Assembly: GCA_020635355.1 (NCBI GenBank)
Contig: JACJZW010000008.1
Location: forward strand, 62,001-126,000
Direction of reading: 5' to 3'
Origin: Flavobacteriales bacterium
Lineage (GTDB): Bacteria; Bacteroidota; Bacteroidia; NS11-12g; UBA9320
Length of the DNA stretch: 64,000 nt
This document shows, one piece after another, positions 8,579 through 16,895 of the stretch (its first letter is position 1; each line of letters starts with the position of its first letter). The position numbers and the translations under genes were made by a program. A model generated the notes under the pieces. It was not told where the DNA came from. It was given only the letters and a program-made list of their open reading frames with translations, and ran no database searches.

Positions 8579-9610
8579 TCAGTTCTTTGGTGTATAGGAA
8601 AAGGAGGCAAATATCAGCTTATGATCGGAAAAGATGCCGTCGTAATCGCCATATAACTGACAGGTGAAGAAGCGATCATACAGGATGTAATCAATCCGAA
8701 GCACTTCAAATGGTTTGAGGTAGGTAGAACCTATTCCGCTTCCAGTCATACTGAAGGCGTCCAGCATGGATCCCTTGAGCGTTTGGTAGGAGAAACTCAT
8801 CGGGGTGGCATTGAGATCGGCACAAAGCATTACGGGATAAGGCGATGATGCCATGTGCTTTTTCACGATCAGGGCCTGTTCAGATTGCTTCTTCATTCCA
8901 AACAACAAACGATCATACACATCGCGAACGCGCTCCTGATAGGACGAGTCAAGTTCCAGACCTTTCATCTCATGATAATCGGTTGGAGTAAGCTTATTGG
9001 ACTCCAAATGCAAGGCATACACCCGAATGGTGTCGTTGTTCAATCGTATATCGGCGTAGCCGGCATCGCCTTCCGTTTCCGGCAGCTCAATGCGCTCTGA
9101 TCGAATAATTGGAAACCGGGAGACCACTTTTATTCCGGCATTCACACCGTGCATAAACTTGGCGGCATGCGGCATCTCCTTATGCTTCATCTTATTTTGC
9201 GGACGTCGGTACTCAATGAGCACGGCAACATCGGCCCGGTGGGCCAACAAAAATGAATCGATGGATTTTGAGGTATTTTCCATCGCCCCAAACCCACGCA
9301 CATTAAAGGAAACCACGCGCAGATCAACCGAAGCGGATGCCGGTGTGGAACCGAATCCATAAATCCGCTTGGCATAAAAAAGTAAGGGAACCAAGGCTAT
9401 GGCCAGGTGGTACCATTTGGGAATTCTCAGCAGGCTGCTCACTATAACCAGGATAATGCCGGCCACCGCCCAAGCCTGAAAGGTTAGGCCAAAAAATCCG
9501 ATAAATCCAAGGGTATTGGGGTTAATATAGGGCGACAGATAACCGAGAATCAAGCCGGCCATCACACACCAGTTCAGGATGCGTACCACCCACCGCATTA
9601 TTTTCTTCAT
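8579..9610 (-). CDS. Endonuclease/exonuclease/phosphatase family membrane protein
   Basis: A 343-residue protein. Three hydrophobic segments span about residues 8-85, so the protein is membrane-anchored. An EEP (DNase I-like) domain follows from about residue 95: LRVVSFNVRGFG for the metal-site Asn, VLIEYRRPQ for the Glu, LCADLNATPMS for the Asp-x-Asn pair, and FSDHKLIFASF with the C-terminal Asp-His pair. All EEP catalytic residues seem present. The substrate could be a lipid head group, nucleic acid or phosphoester. It is four bases from the upstream rhomboid gene, in the mutL operon. Confidence 0.88.
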   Translation of the reverse strand: MKKIMRWVVRILNWCVMAGLILGYLSPYINPNTLGFIGFFGLTFQAWAVAGIILVIVSSLLRIPKWYHLAIALVPLLFYAKRIYGFGSTPASASVDLRVVSFNVRGFGAMENTSKSIDSFLLAHRADVAVLIEYRRPQNKMKHKEMPHAAKFMHGVNAGIKVVSRFPIIRSERIELPETEGDAGYADIRLNNDTIRVYALHLESNKLTPTDYHEMKGLELDSSYQERVRDVYDRLLFGMKKQSEQALIVKKHMASSPYPVMLCADLNATPMSFSYQTLKGSMLDAFSMTGSGIGSTYLKPFEVLRIDYILYDRFFTCQLYGDYDGIFSDHKLIFASFSYTPKN

Positions 9611-9614
9611 GAGC

Positions 9615-10505
9615 CTACTCGCTGGCTCGGAACAGGAGTTCCTTTTCCTCTTTGCTCAGACTGTCGTAGCCTGATTGACCAATCTTATCCAGAATGGCAT
9701 CAATTTCTTCCTGACCCGGCTTACCAGAGGTGCGAATATTAAACGGATTTGACGGTTTTTTGGTGGTCTCCGCCTTTTTTCGATTCCGGATGATCCGAGA
9801 CTCATCAATCACTTCGTACTTCGGCTTAAACGGGTTTCGGATGCGTTTGAAGAAGTCGAGGTTGATGGGCAGTCGTCCCTGAAGATTTAGAATATACAGC
9901 GTGCCGAACAGGGCACCACCCAGATGGGAGATGTGGCCGCCGGCATTTCCATTTGGCATAGAGATCAAATCAATCAGTACCATGGCCAGTGCCAGATACT
10001 TCATACGAATCCGAAAGATTCCCCAAAGAAAAACTTCGTAATTAGGCACGAGGACAGCTGCGGCTATCAGAACCGATATGATCGCTGCCGACGCTCCAAC
10101 CAACGGGATGGACTGGCCAATGGACGTAAAAACCGGAAAGATGTTATACGCGGCAAAGAAAAGCACGCCTCCAAGTAAACCACCTCCAAAGTAGATGGTG
10201 TAAAATCGTTGGATGGAGGTAAAGTCCAGCAATATCATTCCGGCATAGAACAGAATCAACATGTTAAACAGAAGATGCCAGATACCGCCATGCATGAACA
10301 TATACGTGAATATGGACCATGGATGGGTGATCAACTCAGACCACTGAGAGGGCAACCCAAAGATGAAGGTGAACTGATTGGGCATGTTGAACAGAAACTC
10401 CACCAGGCTAAAAATGATGAAGATCCCGACATTCAGGATGATCAGTTTTCGGGTAGGCGACCCACCCTTGTTGAATTCGTATTTTATGCGATCCCAGAAA
10501 TTCAT
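9615..10505 (-). CDS. Rhomboid family intramembrane serine protease
   Basis: A 296-residue membrane protein with about six transmembrane segments between residues 20 and 210, followed by a 90-residue cytoplasmic tail. The catalytic dyad is Ser139 in GASAA and His194 in GGHISHLGGALFG. The conserved HGGIWHLLFNM segment of helix 2 lies near residues 72-82. GASAA instead of GASG/A is a mild change. Rhomboids cut transmembrane substrates within the membrane; the substrate is unknown. It lies directly after a second rhomboid gene in the mutL operon, a neighbourhood I recall from other Flavobacteriia. Confidence 0.9.
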   Translation of the reverse strand: MNFWDRIKYEFNKGGSPTRKLIILNVGIFIIFSLVEFLFNMPNQFTFIFGLPSQWSELITHPWSIFTYMFMHGGIWHLLFNMLILFYAGMILLDFTSIQRFYTIYFGGGLLGGVLFFAAYNIFPVFTSIGQSIPLVGASAAIISVLIAAAVLVPNYEVFLWGIFRIRMKYLALAMVLIDLISMPNGNAGGHISHLGGALFGTLYILNLQGRLPINLDFFKRIRNPFKPKYEVIDESRIIRNRKKAETTKKPSNPFNIRTSGKPGQEEIDAILDKIGQSGYDSLSKEEKELLFRASE

Positions 10506-10526
10506 CGCGCTTCTAATCCAATAACT

Positions 10527-11267
10527 CTAATAAAAGCGATCGCGTTTGTTGCGATTCCAATATTTGACAATAATAATACCCGCGATCAATCCGCCGAGGT
10601 GGGCAAAATGTGCCACGTTATCCCCCGGTGTATTCGCGATTCCCCTGTATAACTCATAGAGCCCGTAAAATGTTACGAAGTATTTTAGCTTAATGGGGAT
10701 GGGCGGAAAAATCAGCATCAAGGTGGTGTTTGGGAATAGGATGTAACACGCACCCAACAAACCAAACAAGGCACCGGACGCCCCCATAACAGGAACATGC
10801 ATCAACTGATACAACTGCTTGTACTGCGGATAATCCAAGTGATGATCCGGGTGAAACACCAACATGCCCTCGTTACGGATGTGATCAAAGATGGCCGGAT
10901 CAATCCCTGCAGCCAGGTGATGGATCTGATAGTTTACCACTAAAAAGTGCAGAAAGGCAGCTGAGACCGCCGTTATGGTGTAAAAGAAGAGGAACCGTTG
11001 TCCGCCCCATATCATTTCCAGATACCGCCCAAACATCCACAAGCCAAACATATTGAAGGCAATGTGCATGACGTTGGCGTGCATGAAAAAATGGGTGATG
11101 ATTTGCCAGGGTCGATACAAGGGAGAAAGCGGATGATGCAACCCAAAGAGGTTATCGATATCCAGCCCCTTGGGCATCAACACATACTTGGCAACAAAGA
11201 ACAGGACGTTGATGATCAAGAGATTCTTAACCACCGGCGGAGTTGTTGTCATCGGCCTGTACTGCAT
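10527..11267 (-). CDS. Rhomboid family intramembrane serine protease
   Basis: A 246-residue membrane protein with six predicted helices. Helix 2 carries HANVMHIAFNMFGLWMFG; the nucleophile is Ser164 in GASGALFGL, and the catalytic His is in HFAHLGG (His220/His223). A loop rich in His (residues 115-145) between helices 3 and 4 is longer than in the next rhomboid. It begins three bases after mutL and is followed by its paralogue after 21 bases. Both copies retain catalytic residues, so neither is an inactive derivative. Confidence 0.9.
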   Translation of the reverse strand: MQYRPMTTTPPVVKNLLIINVLFFVAKYVLMPKGLDIDNLFGLHHPLSPLYRPWQIITHFFMHANVMHIAFNMFGLWMFGRYLEMIWGGQRFLFFYTITAVSAAFLHFLVVNYQIHHLAAGIDPAIFDHIRNEGMLVFHPDHHLDYPQYKQLYQLMHVPVMGASGALFGLLGACYILFPNTTLMLIFPPIPIKLKYFVTFYGLYELYRGIANTPGDNVAHFAHLGGLIAGIIIVKYWNRNKRDRFY

Positions 11268-11270
11268 GTC

Positions 11271-13073
11271 CTATCGCTTAAAGAAATCGTTCAACTGTTC
11301 CCTTCCAAAGGTAACAAACACGGCTTTGCCCGAAGGGGTAAATGCCGGCTGGTCACATTGAAACAAGTCCTGTATCAGGGAGTTCATTTCCATCGGACTA
11401 AGAGATGTATTTAATCGAACAGCGGCATTGAATGCTAAGGACCGGGCCAGGTTGTCCCGCTTTTCCAGCTTCGCCGATCGTTCATTGGAACGAAACGACT
11501 CAATAATACCCTCGATCATATCCCGCTCTTCCCCCTTTTTGATATCGGCCGGTGTCCCGTTAACGATGATGGCGTTCTTGCCAAACGGACTAATGTCAAA
11601 ACCCAGGCGCTCCAGCTCATCGGTAATGGACATCAGTAAATCATAGTCCTGTGCAGATAAGTCCAGGGTTCGAGGAAACAGCAATTGCTGACTGGCCTGA
11701 CTGGTTTGATTGAACTGATGGTTGTATTGTTCATACAATACCCGCTCATGGGCACGCTTTTGATGAACAATGTGCAAGGTTCCATTTACTTCGGCTACAA
11801 TGTAACTTAACTCCAGCTGAAAGCAGGAACCAATCCGAACTTCCTGATGCGGTTTGTGTACCAGTTCTTTTTGCGGGGCGATGGAAACCTCCGGAGCATC
11901 ATCTCGGAAGGGTTCATATAGCTTCTCCCAGGCCGTTTGCTGGCGTTTTCTGACCGGATCCGAAGAGAAAGGATTATAGGATGGATTGAAATCTGTGGTG
12001 GGTGGCTTAATGTCCCGGTGGATGGGCATCGCTACCTCATGCCGATCAAACATCCCCGGAACCGATTCAATTACCGGTGATGCATGATAACTTCCCAGGG
12101 CTCGTAACACAGCGGATTTGATGATGGCGTACATCGCCCGACCCTCCTCAAACTTTACTTCCGTTTTGGTTGGATGAACATTCACATCAATCCGGGATGG
12201 GTCTACGTCAATCTTCAAGACGTACAGCGGGTGTACATCACTATCAATTAAGCCATCGAATGCCTGTAACACGGCGTGATGGAAATAGGCGTCTTTGATA
12301 AACCGCCCATTCACATAGAAATACTGATCTCCACGTGTTTTACGGGCGCGTTCCGGGCTTCCCACAAAACCGGATATCGTCATGAGTTCGGTCTCTTCCT
12401 CAACCGGCAATAACTGGCCGGATCTATTCTTGGTGGTAACTTCCTCAATCCTGCGATGCAAATCTGCAGGTGCTAAACGGTGTACATCCTTATCGCCATT
12501 CATGAGCGACATCCGAACATCGGGACGCGCCAGGGCGCACCGTTCAAACTCCTCAATGATGTAGCGTGTTTCCACGGAAATTGACTTCAGAAAATTCCGA
12601 CGAACAGGAATGTTATAAAACAGGTTTTTAACAGAAATGGAGGTTCCTGTTTGCATGGATACCGGCTCCTGTTCCCGCACTACACCAGCCTCAATAACCA
12701 CCCTGGTTCCAAAGGAATCATCCTCCGGTTTGGTTTTCATCTCCACCTGCGCCACACTGGCAATACTGGCCAGTGCCTCACCCCGAAAGCCAAAAGTGGA
12801 TAGGTTAAACAAGTCCTGTGCTTGCTTTATCTTGGATGTGGCATGTCGTTCCCAACACATGCGCGCATCGGTTTCCGACATTCCCTTTCCATTGTCTACC
12901 ACCTGAATCAGTGTTTGACCACCGTCCTTGAAGATTAAATCGATGGTTGTTGCCCCGGCATCCAAACTGTTTTCCAACAGTTCCTTCACCACCGATGAAG
13001 GGCGTTGAACAACTTCTCCAGCAGCAATTTGATTGGCAACGGAGTCAGGAAGAAGGCGTATGAGATCAGACAT
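11271..13073 (-). CDS. mutL: DNA mismatch repair protein MutL, endonuclease motifs degenerate
   Basis: A 600-residue mismatch repair ATPase linking MutS recognition to downstream repair. The N-terminal GHKL ATPase is intact: ELLENSLDAGAT, DNGKGM, and TFGFRGEALASIASV, followed by the transducer domain (YFYVNGRFIKD, DVNVHPTKTEVKF). The C-terminal domain has the fold but not the metal site: DQHA(x)2E(x)4E is HQKRAHERVLYE at residue 437, and the usual CPHGRP is TPSGKA near 579. The start is ATG 13073, where the conserved IRLLPDSVANQIAAGEVV follows; it overlaps the preceding gene by eight bases. Confidence 0.96.
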   Translation of the reverse strand: MSDLIRLLPDSVANQIAAGEVVQRPSSVVKELLENSLDAGATTIDLIFKDGGQTLIQVVDNGKGMSETDARMCWERHATSKIKQAQDLFNLSTFGFRGEALASIASVAQVEMKTKPEDDSFGTRVVIEAGVVREQEPVSMQTGTSISVKNLFYNIPVRRNFLKSISVETRYIIEEFERCALARPDVRMSLMNGDKDVHRLAPADLHRRIEEVTTKNRSGQLLPVEEETELMTISGFVGSPERARKTRGDQYFYVNGRFIKDAYFHHAVLQAFDGLIDSDVHPLYVLKIDVDPSRIDVNVHPTKTEVKFEEGRAMYAIIKSAVLRALGSYHASPVIESVPGMFDRHEVAMPIHRDIKPPTTDFNPSYNPFSSDPVRKRQQTAWEKLYEPFRDDAPEVSIAPQKELVHKPHQEVRIGSCFQLELSYIVAEVNGTLHIVHQKRAHERVLYEQYNHQFNQTSQASQQLLFPRTLDLSAQDYDLLMSITDELERLGFDISPFGKNAIIVNGTPADIKKGEERDMIEGIIESFRSNERSAKLEKRDNLARSLAFNAAVRLNTSLSPMEMNSLIQDLFQCDQPAFTPSGKAVFVTFGREQLNDFFKR

Positions 13074-13398
13074 TATAGAACGCCTCGAAGATAACCCCAA
13101 AGGCATTGGTATAAAAGGTCAGATAAAACACTAACCCAAGCGCTAGAATGATCAAAATGGTCCGAATGCGGGCTCCTTGGCGGATTACGTTGTACTCGGA
13201 AGTATAGAGGGTTGACCGTTGTTGAAATCCTTGTCGGATCCGATTCTCAAATCCTTCCGGATTGTACTCTCCGGTGCTTTCCATGTGAGCACGCGAAACG
13301 CGTATATCGAGATCTTCCTTATCGGGATCGTAGTAACGCGGACGATATTGAAATCGTCTGTTTGCGCGTCGTCCAAATGATACCCGTCCAAAATCCAT
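13066..13398 (-). CDS. Small conserved membrane protein upstream of mutL
   Basis: A 110-residue protein of unknown function. The first 75 residues are very rich in Arg, Tyr and acidic residues, beginning with a basic RVSFGRRANRRFQYR stretch. One transmembrane helix lies near residues 80-100 (ILIILALGLVFYLTFYT), giving an N-in, C-out topology. Similar small proteins accompany mutL in Flavobacteriia as far as I recall. It is the first gene of the six-gene operon, with a promoter box five bases before its ATG. Confidence 0.75.
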   Translation of the reverse strand: MDFGRVSFGRRANRRFQYRPRYYDPDKEDLDIRVSRAHMESTGEYNPEGFENRIRQGFQQRSTLYTSEYNVIRQGARIRTILIILALGLVFYLTFYTNAFGVIFEAFYNV

Positions 13399-13402
13399 AC
13401 TG

Positions 13403-13410
13403 CAAAGGTA
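13403..13410 (-). promoter_or_regulatory. -7 box of the mutL-rhomboid operon
   Basis: Minus-strand TACCTTTG, a match to TAnnTTTG, ends five bases before the ATG at 13398. This implies a transcript with almost no leader for the six-gene operon that runs to 7931. Confidence 0.5.
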
Positions 13411-13455
13411 TAGTGTCTTTTACTGAAACGTGCTGATGGTTTGGCTTATTGCAAG

Positions 13456-15252
13456 CTAAGCCTTGGTGTACCGACGCTTTCGAATAAACGCATTCAGCAA
13501 CCCAAACAACAAAATGAGCACGACTGGAAGCACCATATTGATCATTTGCCACCTGGTTCGTTCAGTCTTTACCCGAACCTTGTCCAGCAAGCGAAGTACC
13601 ACCTTCTTGGAACGCACCTCAATGAGGTTGGAATCATCGCAGAGGTAGTCTACACAGTTCAGGAAAAACTTCTTATTCGAAAATTCAATAGGCTGATTAA
13701 ACGCCTTGGAGGCAAAGCGGTCATACCCCAGGGGATACACCTGTTTATCTTTGCTGACCTGATTGGCAATGAGGTCGCCATCGGAAATAACGATCATCGA
13801 ATTTTGATCGATCTCCGGTTTAAACTCGATGGGTGATTGATCTCGCATCGCGGGACGATGGGAGAACACCGAACGAAACTTCCCTTCCAGTAAAACGGCT
13901 GAAATTTTACCCGGATCCGTAAACATGGCGGGATCCATTTTCATGCCCACCATATTGATGTTGATGTTCACAGGATTTCGCGCCACCCGACTGTTTTGAC
14001 CCGAATGCAGTAAGACGGTTTTTTTGACCTCTTTGTTGGGTAAGGTGTCGATGCTGGACACAAATCGTCCCCAAACCTCGGTCATGTTCCGAACGATGGG
14101 GTGCTCGCCATCCGGCGCAAAGAGCGGGTAGAAAATCCACGGCCGGAAACCCGGCTTACCGCTCCCATCGGTGGCTAAAACCGGGATACCATGACTGTTC
14201 AGGTCCTGAATCAAATCAAGGTTTATTCGAGCTCCGTATCGGAAGAGCAGATCATTGATGTTGAGGTTGTAATCAGCCGTCATAACGGATCCATATCGGG
14301 CTACCGAATCAATATCGGCAATGAGGGTTTCAGCCAGCCAGATCACCTTGCCACCGTTCATGACGTACTGGTCTATCAGAAAAAGTTCCTCATCCAAAAA
14401 ATTAACCCGGGGCTTGGCAATAATCAGTGCCTTGTATGCCTTCATGCCATCCAACAGGCCGTTCATGATAATCTCACCACTTCGCTCCGGATTCTTGAAT
14501 AATTCCTGAGCAAAGGGTTTCAAACTGTTGGTGTCTGTAATGTTGATGTTGATGCGCTCAACAATATAAAATTCTTCGAGAGTACGGGCGATATCGGCCA
14601 CTTCAATGGGTTCCAATTCACCATGTCCGGTAGTAAAGGCAATTTTTACCGCCCGATCTGCCACACACTTTCTAAGCACGTTGCCGATCTCATATTCCAA
14701 CAGTTCAACGCTTTCGTTGATTTCCTGTTCCAGTGGCTGACCAAAATCCCGCTTCAGGAAGTTGAGCGGATACTCCTGATCCTTATAGATCACCAGCGCA
14801 CCCGGGATGATGAATTTCTCCATTTGAGCATCATCCTCGTCTACTTCCGGCCGGGTTATTTGAAGACCCTTGGACGAAAGTTGTCGCAGGATATTCTCCT
14901 TCTCCTCGATGGTTTTATCGGCTAGTACATCCTCAAACTTGAACTCCAGATTTCCGCTGCTGATGCTTCGGAATTCGCTGAGCATATCCCGAATAGCGTT
15001 TTTCAACAGCCGGTACTCAGATGGAAACTCGCCATCCAAAAACACCTGAACGTACACCACGTCGTCCAGCTTATCCACCAAATTCTCAGAGGCCTCTGAA
15101 AGTGTATAGCGTTTTTCATGTGTGAGGTCGATGCGCTGATACCAGATATCCCCGGCTACATTGGCTACAATGATGGCAACCATCACCACCAGAAATTGCA
15201 TGATGTATCGGCTTTTAACCGATGTGGGTTTTGATGATTTTTGACTGCTCAT
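13456..15252 (-). CDS. gldG: Gliding-motility ABC transporter component GldG
   Basis: A 598-residue membrane-anchored protein. An N-terminal helix (about residues 18-38) is followed by an ABC-transporter auxiliary domain, with TGHGELEP near residue 213, and a second helix close to the C terminus (MVLPVVLILLFGLLNAFIRKRR). This two-anchor layout is that of GldG. GldA, GldF and GldG are thought to form one ABC transporter that is needed for gliding in Flavobacterium, though not in all gliding relatives. ATG 15252 overlaps the gldF stop by four bases (ATGA); a GTG six bases upstream is less likely. Confidence 0.93.
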   Translation of the reverse strand: MSSQKSSKPTSVKSRYIMQFLVVMVAIIVANVAGDIWYQRIDLTHEKRYTLSEASENLVDKLDDVVYVQVFLDGEFPSEYRLLKNAIRDMLSEFRSISSGNLEFKFEDVLADKTIEEKENILRQLSSKGLQITRPEVDEDDAQMEKFIIPGALVIYKDQEYPLNFLKRDFGQPLEQEINESVELLEYEIGNVLRKCVADRAVKIAFTTGHGELEPIEVADIARTLEEFYIVERININITDTNSLKPFAQELFKNPERSGEIIMNGLLDGMKAYKALIIAKPRVNFLDEELFLIDQYVMNGGKVIWLAETLIADIDSVARYGSVMTADYNLNINDLLFRYGARINLDLIQDLNSHGIPVLATDGSGKPGFRPWIFYPLFAPDGEHPIVRNMTEVWGRFVSSIDTLPNKEVKKTVLLHSGQNSRVARNPVNININMVGMKMDPAMFTDPGKISAVLLEGKFRSVFSHRPAMRDQSPIEFKPEIDQNSMIVISDGDLIANQVSKDKQVYPLGYDRFASKAFNQPIEFSNKKFFLNCVDYLCDDSNLIEVRSKKVVLRLLDKVRVKTERTRWQMINMVLPVVLILLFGLLNAFIRKRRYTKA

Positions 15253-15980
15253 TGCCACTTCCTCCTTCCAAAAACCAAATGCGTCAATCCCAAAAACAAG
15301 GCGGTAAAGCTCACAAAAAACAGGACGTCCCGGGTATCTACCACACCGCGTCGGATGCTTTCATAATGAAAGTTGATGCTTAACCATTCAACCGAATACT
15401 CCAGCCCAACTCCATCAAACAAGGCCGCTAACTGCCCCAGCGCGGAGAAGAGAAAAAAGCACAGGAAGGTAGACAACAGAAAGGCTACGATTTGATTGTC
15501 TGTCAATGCCGAGGCAAACAACCCAATGGCCACATAACACGAACCCAACAAAGCCAGACCAATGTAAGAGCCCCAGGTTGCCCCGGTATCAATGATTCCC
15601 CGCGGACTTCCCAGTTCATAGATGGTGTAGAAATACAACAGGGTGGGTATTAAGGCAAACAACACCAAAATCAGTCCGGCGAAAAACTTACCCATAATGA
15701 TCTGCCAGTCGGTAACCGGCCGGGTCGATAAAATCTCAATGGTTCCGGTCTTTTTCTCTTCGGCAAAGGACCGCATGGTAATCGCCGATATAAGAAAAAT
15801 AAACACCCACGGAGCCATCATAAACAAGGTGTCCAAACTGGCTTGCCCGTAATCCAGCGCATTGGTGCTGGGATAGATCCACATGAACAACCCTATTGCC
15901 AGTAAGAATACACTGATCACCACATAGGCAATCAATGAGCTTAAAAAGCCTCGGATTTCCTTGGATAATATGCTGAACAT
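15249..15980 (-). CDS. gldF: Gliding-motility ABC transporter permease GldF
   Basis: A 243-residue ABC-2 type permease with six transmembrane helices. The cytoplasmic segment MRSFAEEKKTGTIEILSTRPVTDWQIIMGKFFAG (residues about 68-100) is the ABC-2 coupling region shared by GldF and NosY-like permeases. It is immediately preceded by gldA with no intervening base and overlaps gldG by four bases, so the three subunits are made from one message. Confidence 0.93.
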   Translation of the reverse strand: MFSILSKEIRGFLSSLIAYVVISVFLLAIGLFMWIYPSTNALDYGQASLDTLFMMAPWVFIFLISAITMRSFAEEKKTGTIEILSTRPVTDWQIIMGKFFAGLILVLFALIPTLLYFYTIYELGSPRGIIDTGATWGSYIGLALLGSCYVAIGLFASALTDNQIVAFLLSTFLCFFLFSALGQLAALFDGVGLEYSVEWLSINFHYESIRRGVVDTRDVLFFVSFTALFLGLTHLVFGRRKWQ

Positions 15981-16892
15981 CTACTTCTTGGTATAGGCTT
16001 TAAATACATGTTCCAGACTGGGCGCTTCCTCACGTTGTTCCAATACAATATTGTTGTCTTTTACCGCCATGGCAAAGAGCTCTTCCTGTAACTGATCCAG
16101 ATTGGTCGTAGAAATTCTCAGCGCATTGTCCGTTAATTTCTCAACCTTGCTCACAACAGCCAGCTTGTTGATTTTGGCTAGAACCGGCGCCGATTTAAAC
16201 CGGATGAACAGTATCCGTTCGGTGGTATTTCGTCCGAGGTTTTGGACGGTATCATCGGCAACAATGTTGCCTTTGTTAATGATGATCACCCGGTCACATA
16301 CGGCTTCTACTTCCTGCATGATGTGCGTGGAAAGCATGACCGTTCTGTCCCGACCAATCTCACGAATAATGTCCCGTATCTCAGCCACCTGATTGGGGTC
16401 CAGTCCGGATGTAGGCTCATCTAAAATCAACACATCCGGATTGTGTAATAAGGCCTGAGCCAAACCCACTCGTTGACGATATCCCTTGGAGAGCATGGCG
16501 ATCTTCTTTTGTGCTTCCGGACGCAAACCCGTTCGGTCAATCATGGCTTCAACCTGTTTGTTGAGCTCCTTTCTGCCTATGCCCGCCAAACGGCCCATAA
16601 ACTGAAGATATTCCCGAACGTACATATCCAAGTAAAGCGGATTGTGTTCCGGTAGGTACCCTATACGCCGCTTTACCTCGGTAGGATTCTCTGAAACGTC
16701 AATTCCACAGATTTTAGCAGTTCCGGATGTAGGTGCCACGTAGCCGGTAAGCATCTTCATGGTGGTGCTTTTCCCAGCACCATTGGGGCCCAAAAAGCCC
16801 ACAACCTGACCCGAAGGGATTTCAAAGGAAATCCCGTTTACGGCCACCTGTTGGTTGTATTTACGTGTTAAACTGCTTACCTGAACGGACAT
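15981..16892 (-). CDS. gldA: Gliding-motility ABC transporter ATPase GldA
   Basis: A 303-residue ABC ATPase. Walker A is GPNGAGKST near residue 35, the Q-loop region is YLPEHNPLY near 80, the signature reads LSKGYRQRVGLAQAL near 133 and Walker B is VLILDEPTSGLDP near 155, followed by the switch His in STHIMQEVEAV. A C-terminal extension of about 80 residues is typical of GldA/NatA-like ATPases. The assignment to GldA rests on length, similarity and the adjoining gldF. The gene follows the 977-residue T9SS cargo gene by three bases. Confidence 0.92.
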   Translation of the reverse strand: MSVQVSSLTRKYNQQVAVNGISFEIPSGQVVGFLGPNGAGKSTTMKMLTGYVAPTSGTAKICGIDVSENPTEVKRRIGYLPEHNPLYLDMYVREYLQFMGRLAGIGRKELNKQVEAMIDRTGLRPEAQKKIAMLSKGYRQRVGLAQALLHNPDVLILDEPTSGLDPNQVAEIRDIIREIGRDRTVMLSTHIMQEVEAVCDRVIIINKGNIVADDTVQNLGRNTTERILFIRFKSAPVLAKINKLAVVSKVEKLTDNALRISTTNLDQLQEELFAMAVKDNNIVLEQREEAPSLEHVFKAYTKK

Positions 16893-16895
16893 GGA

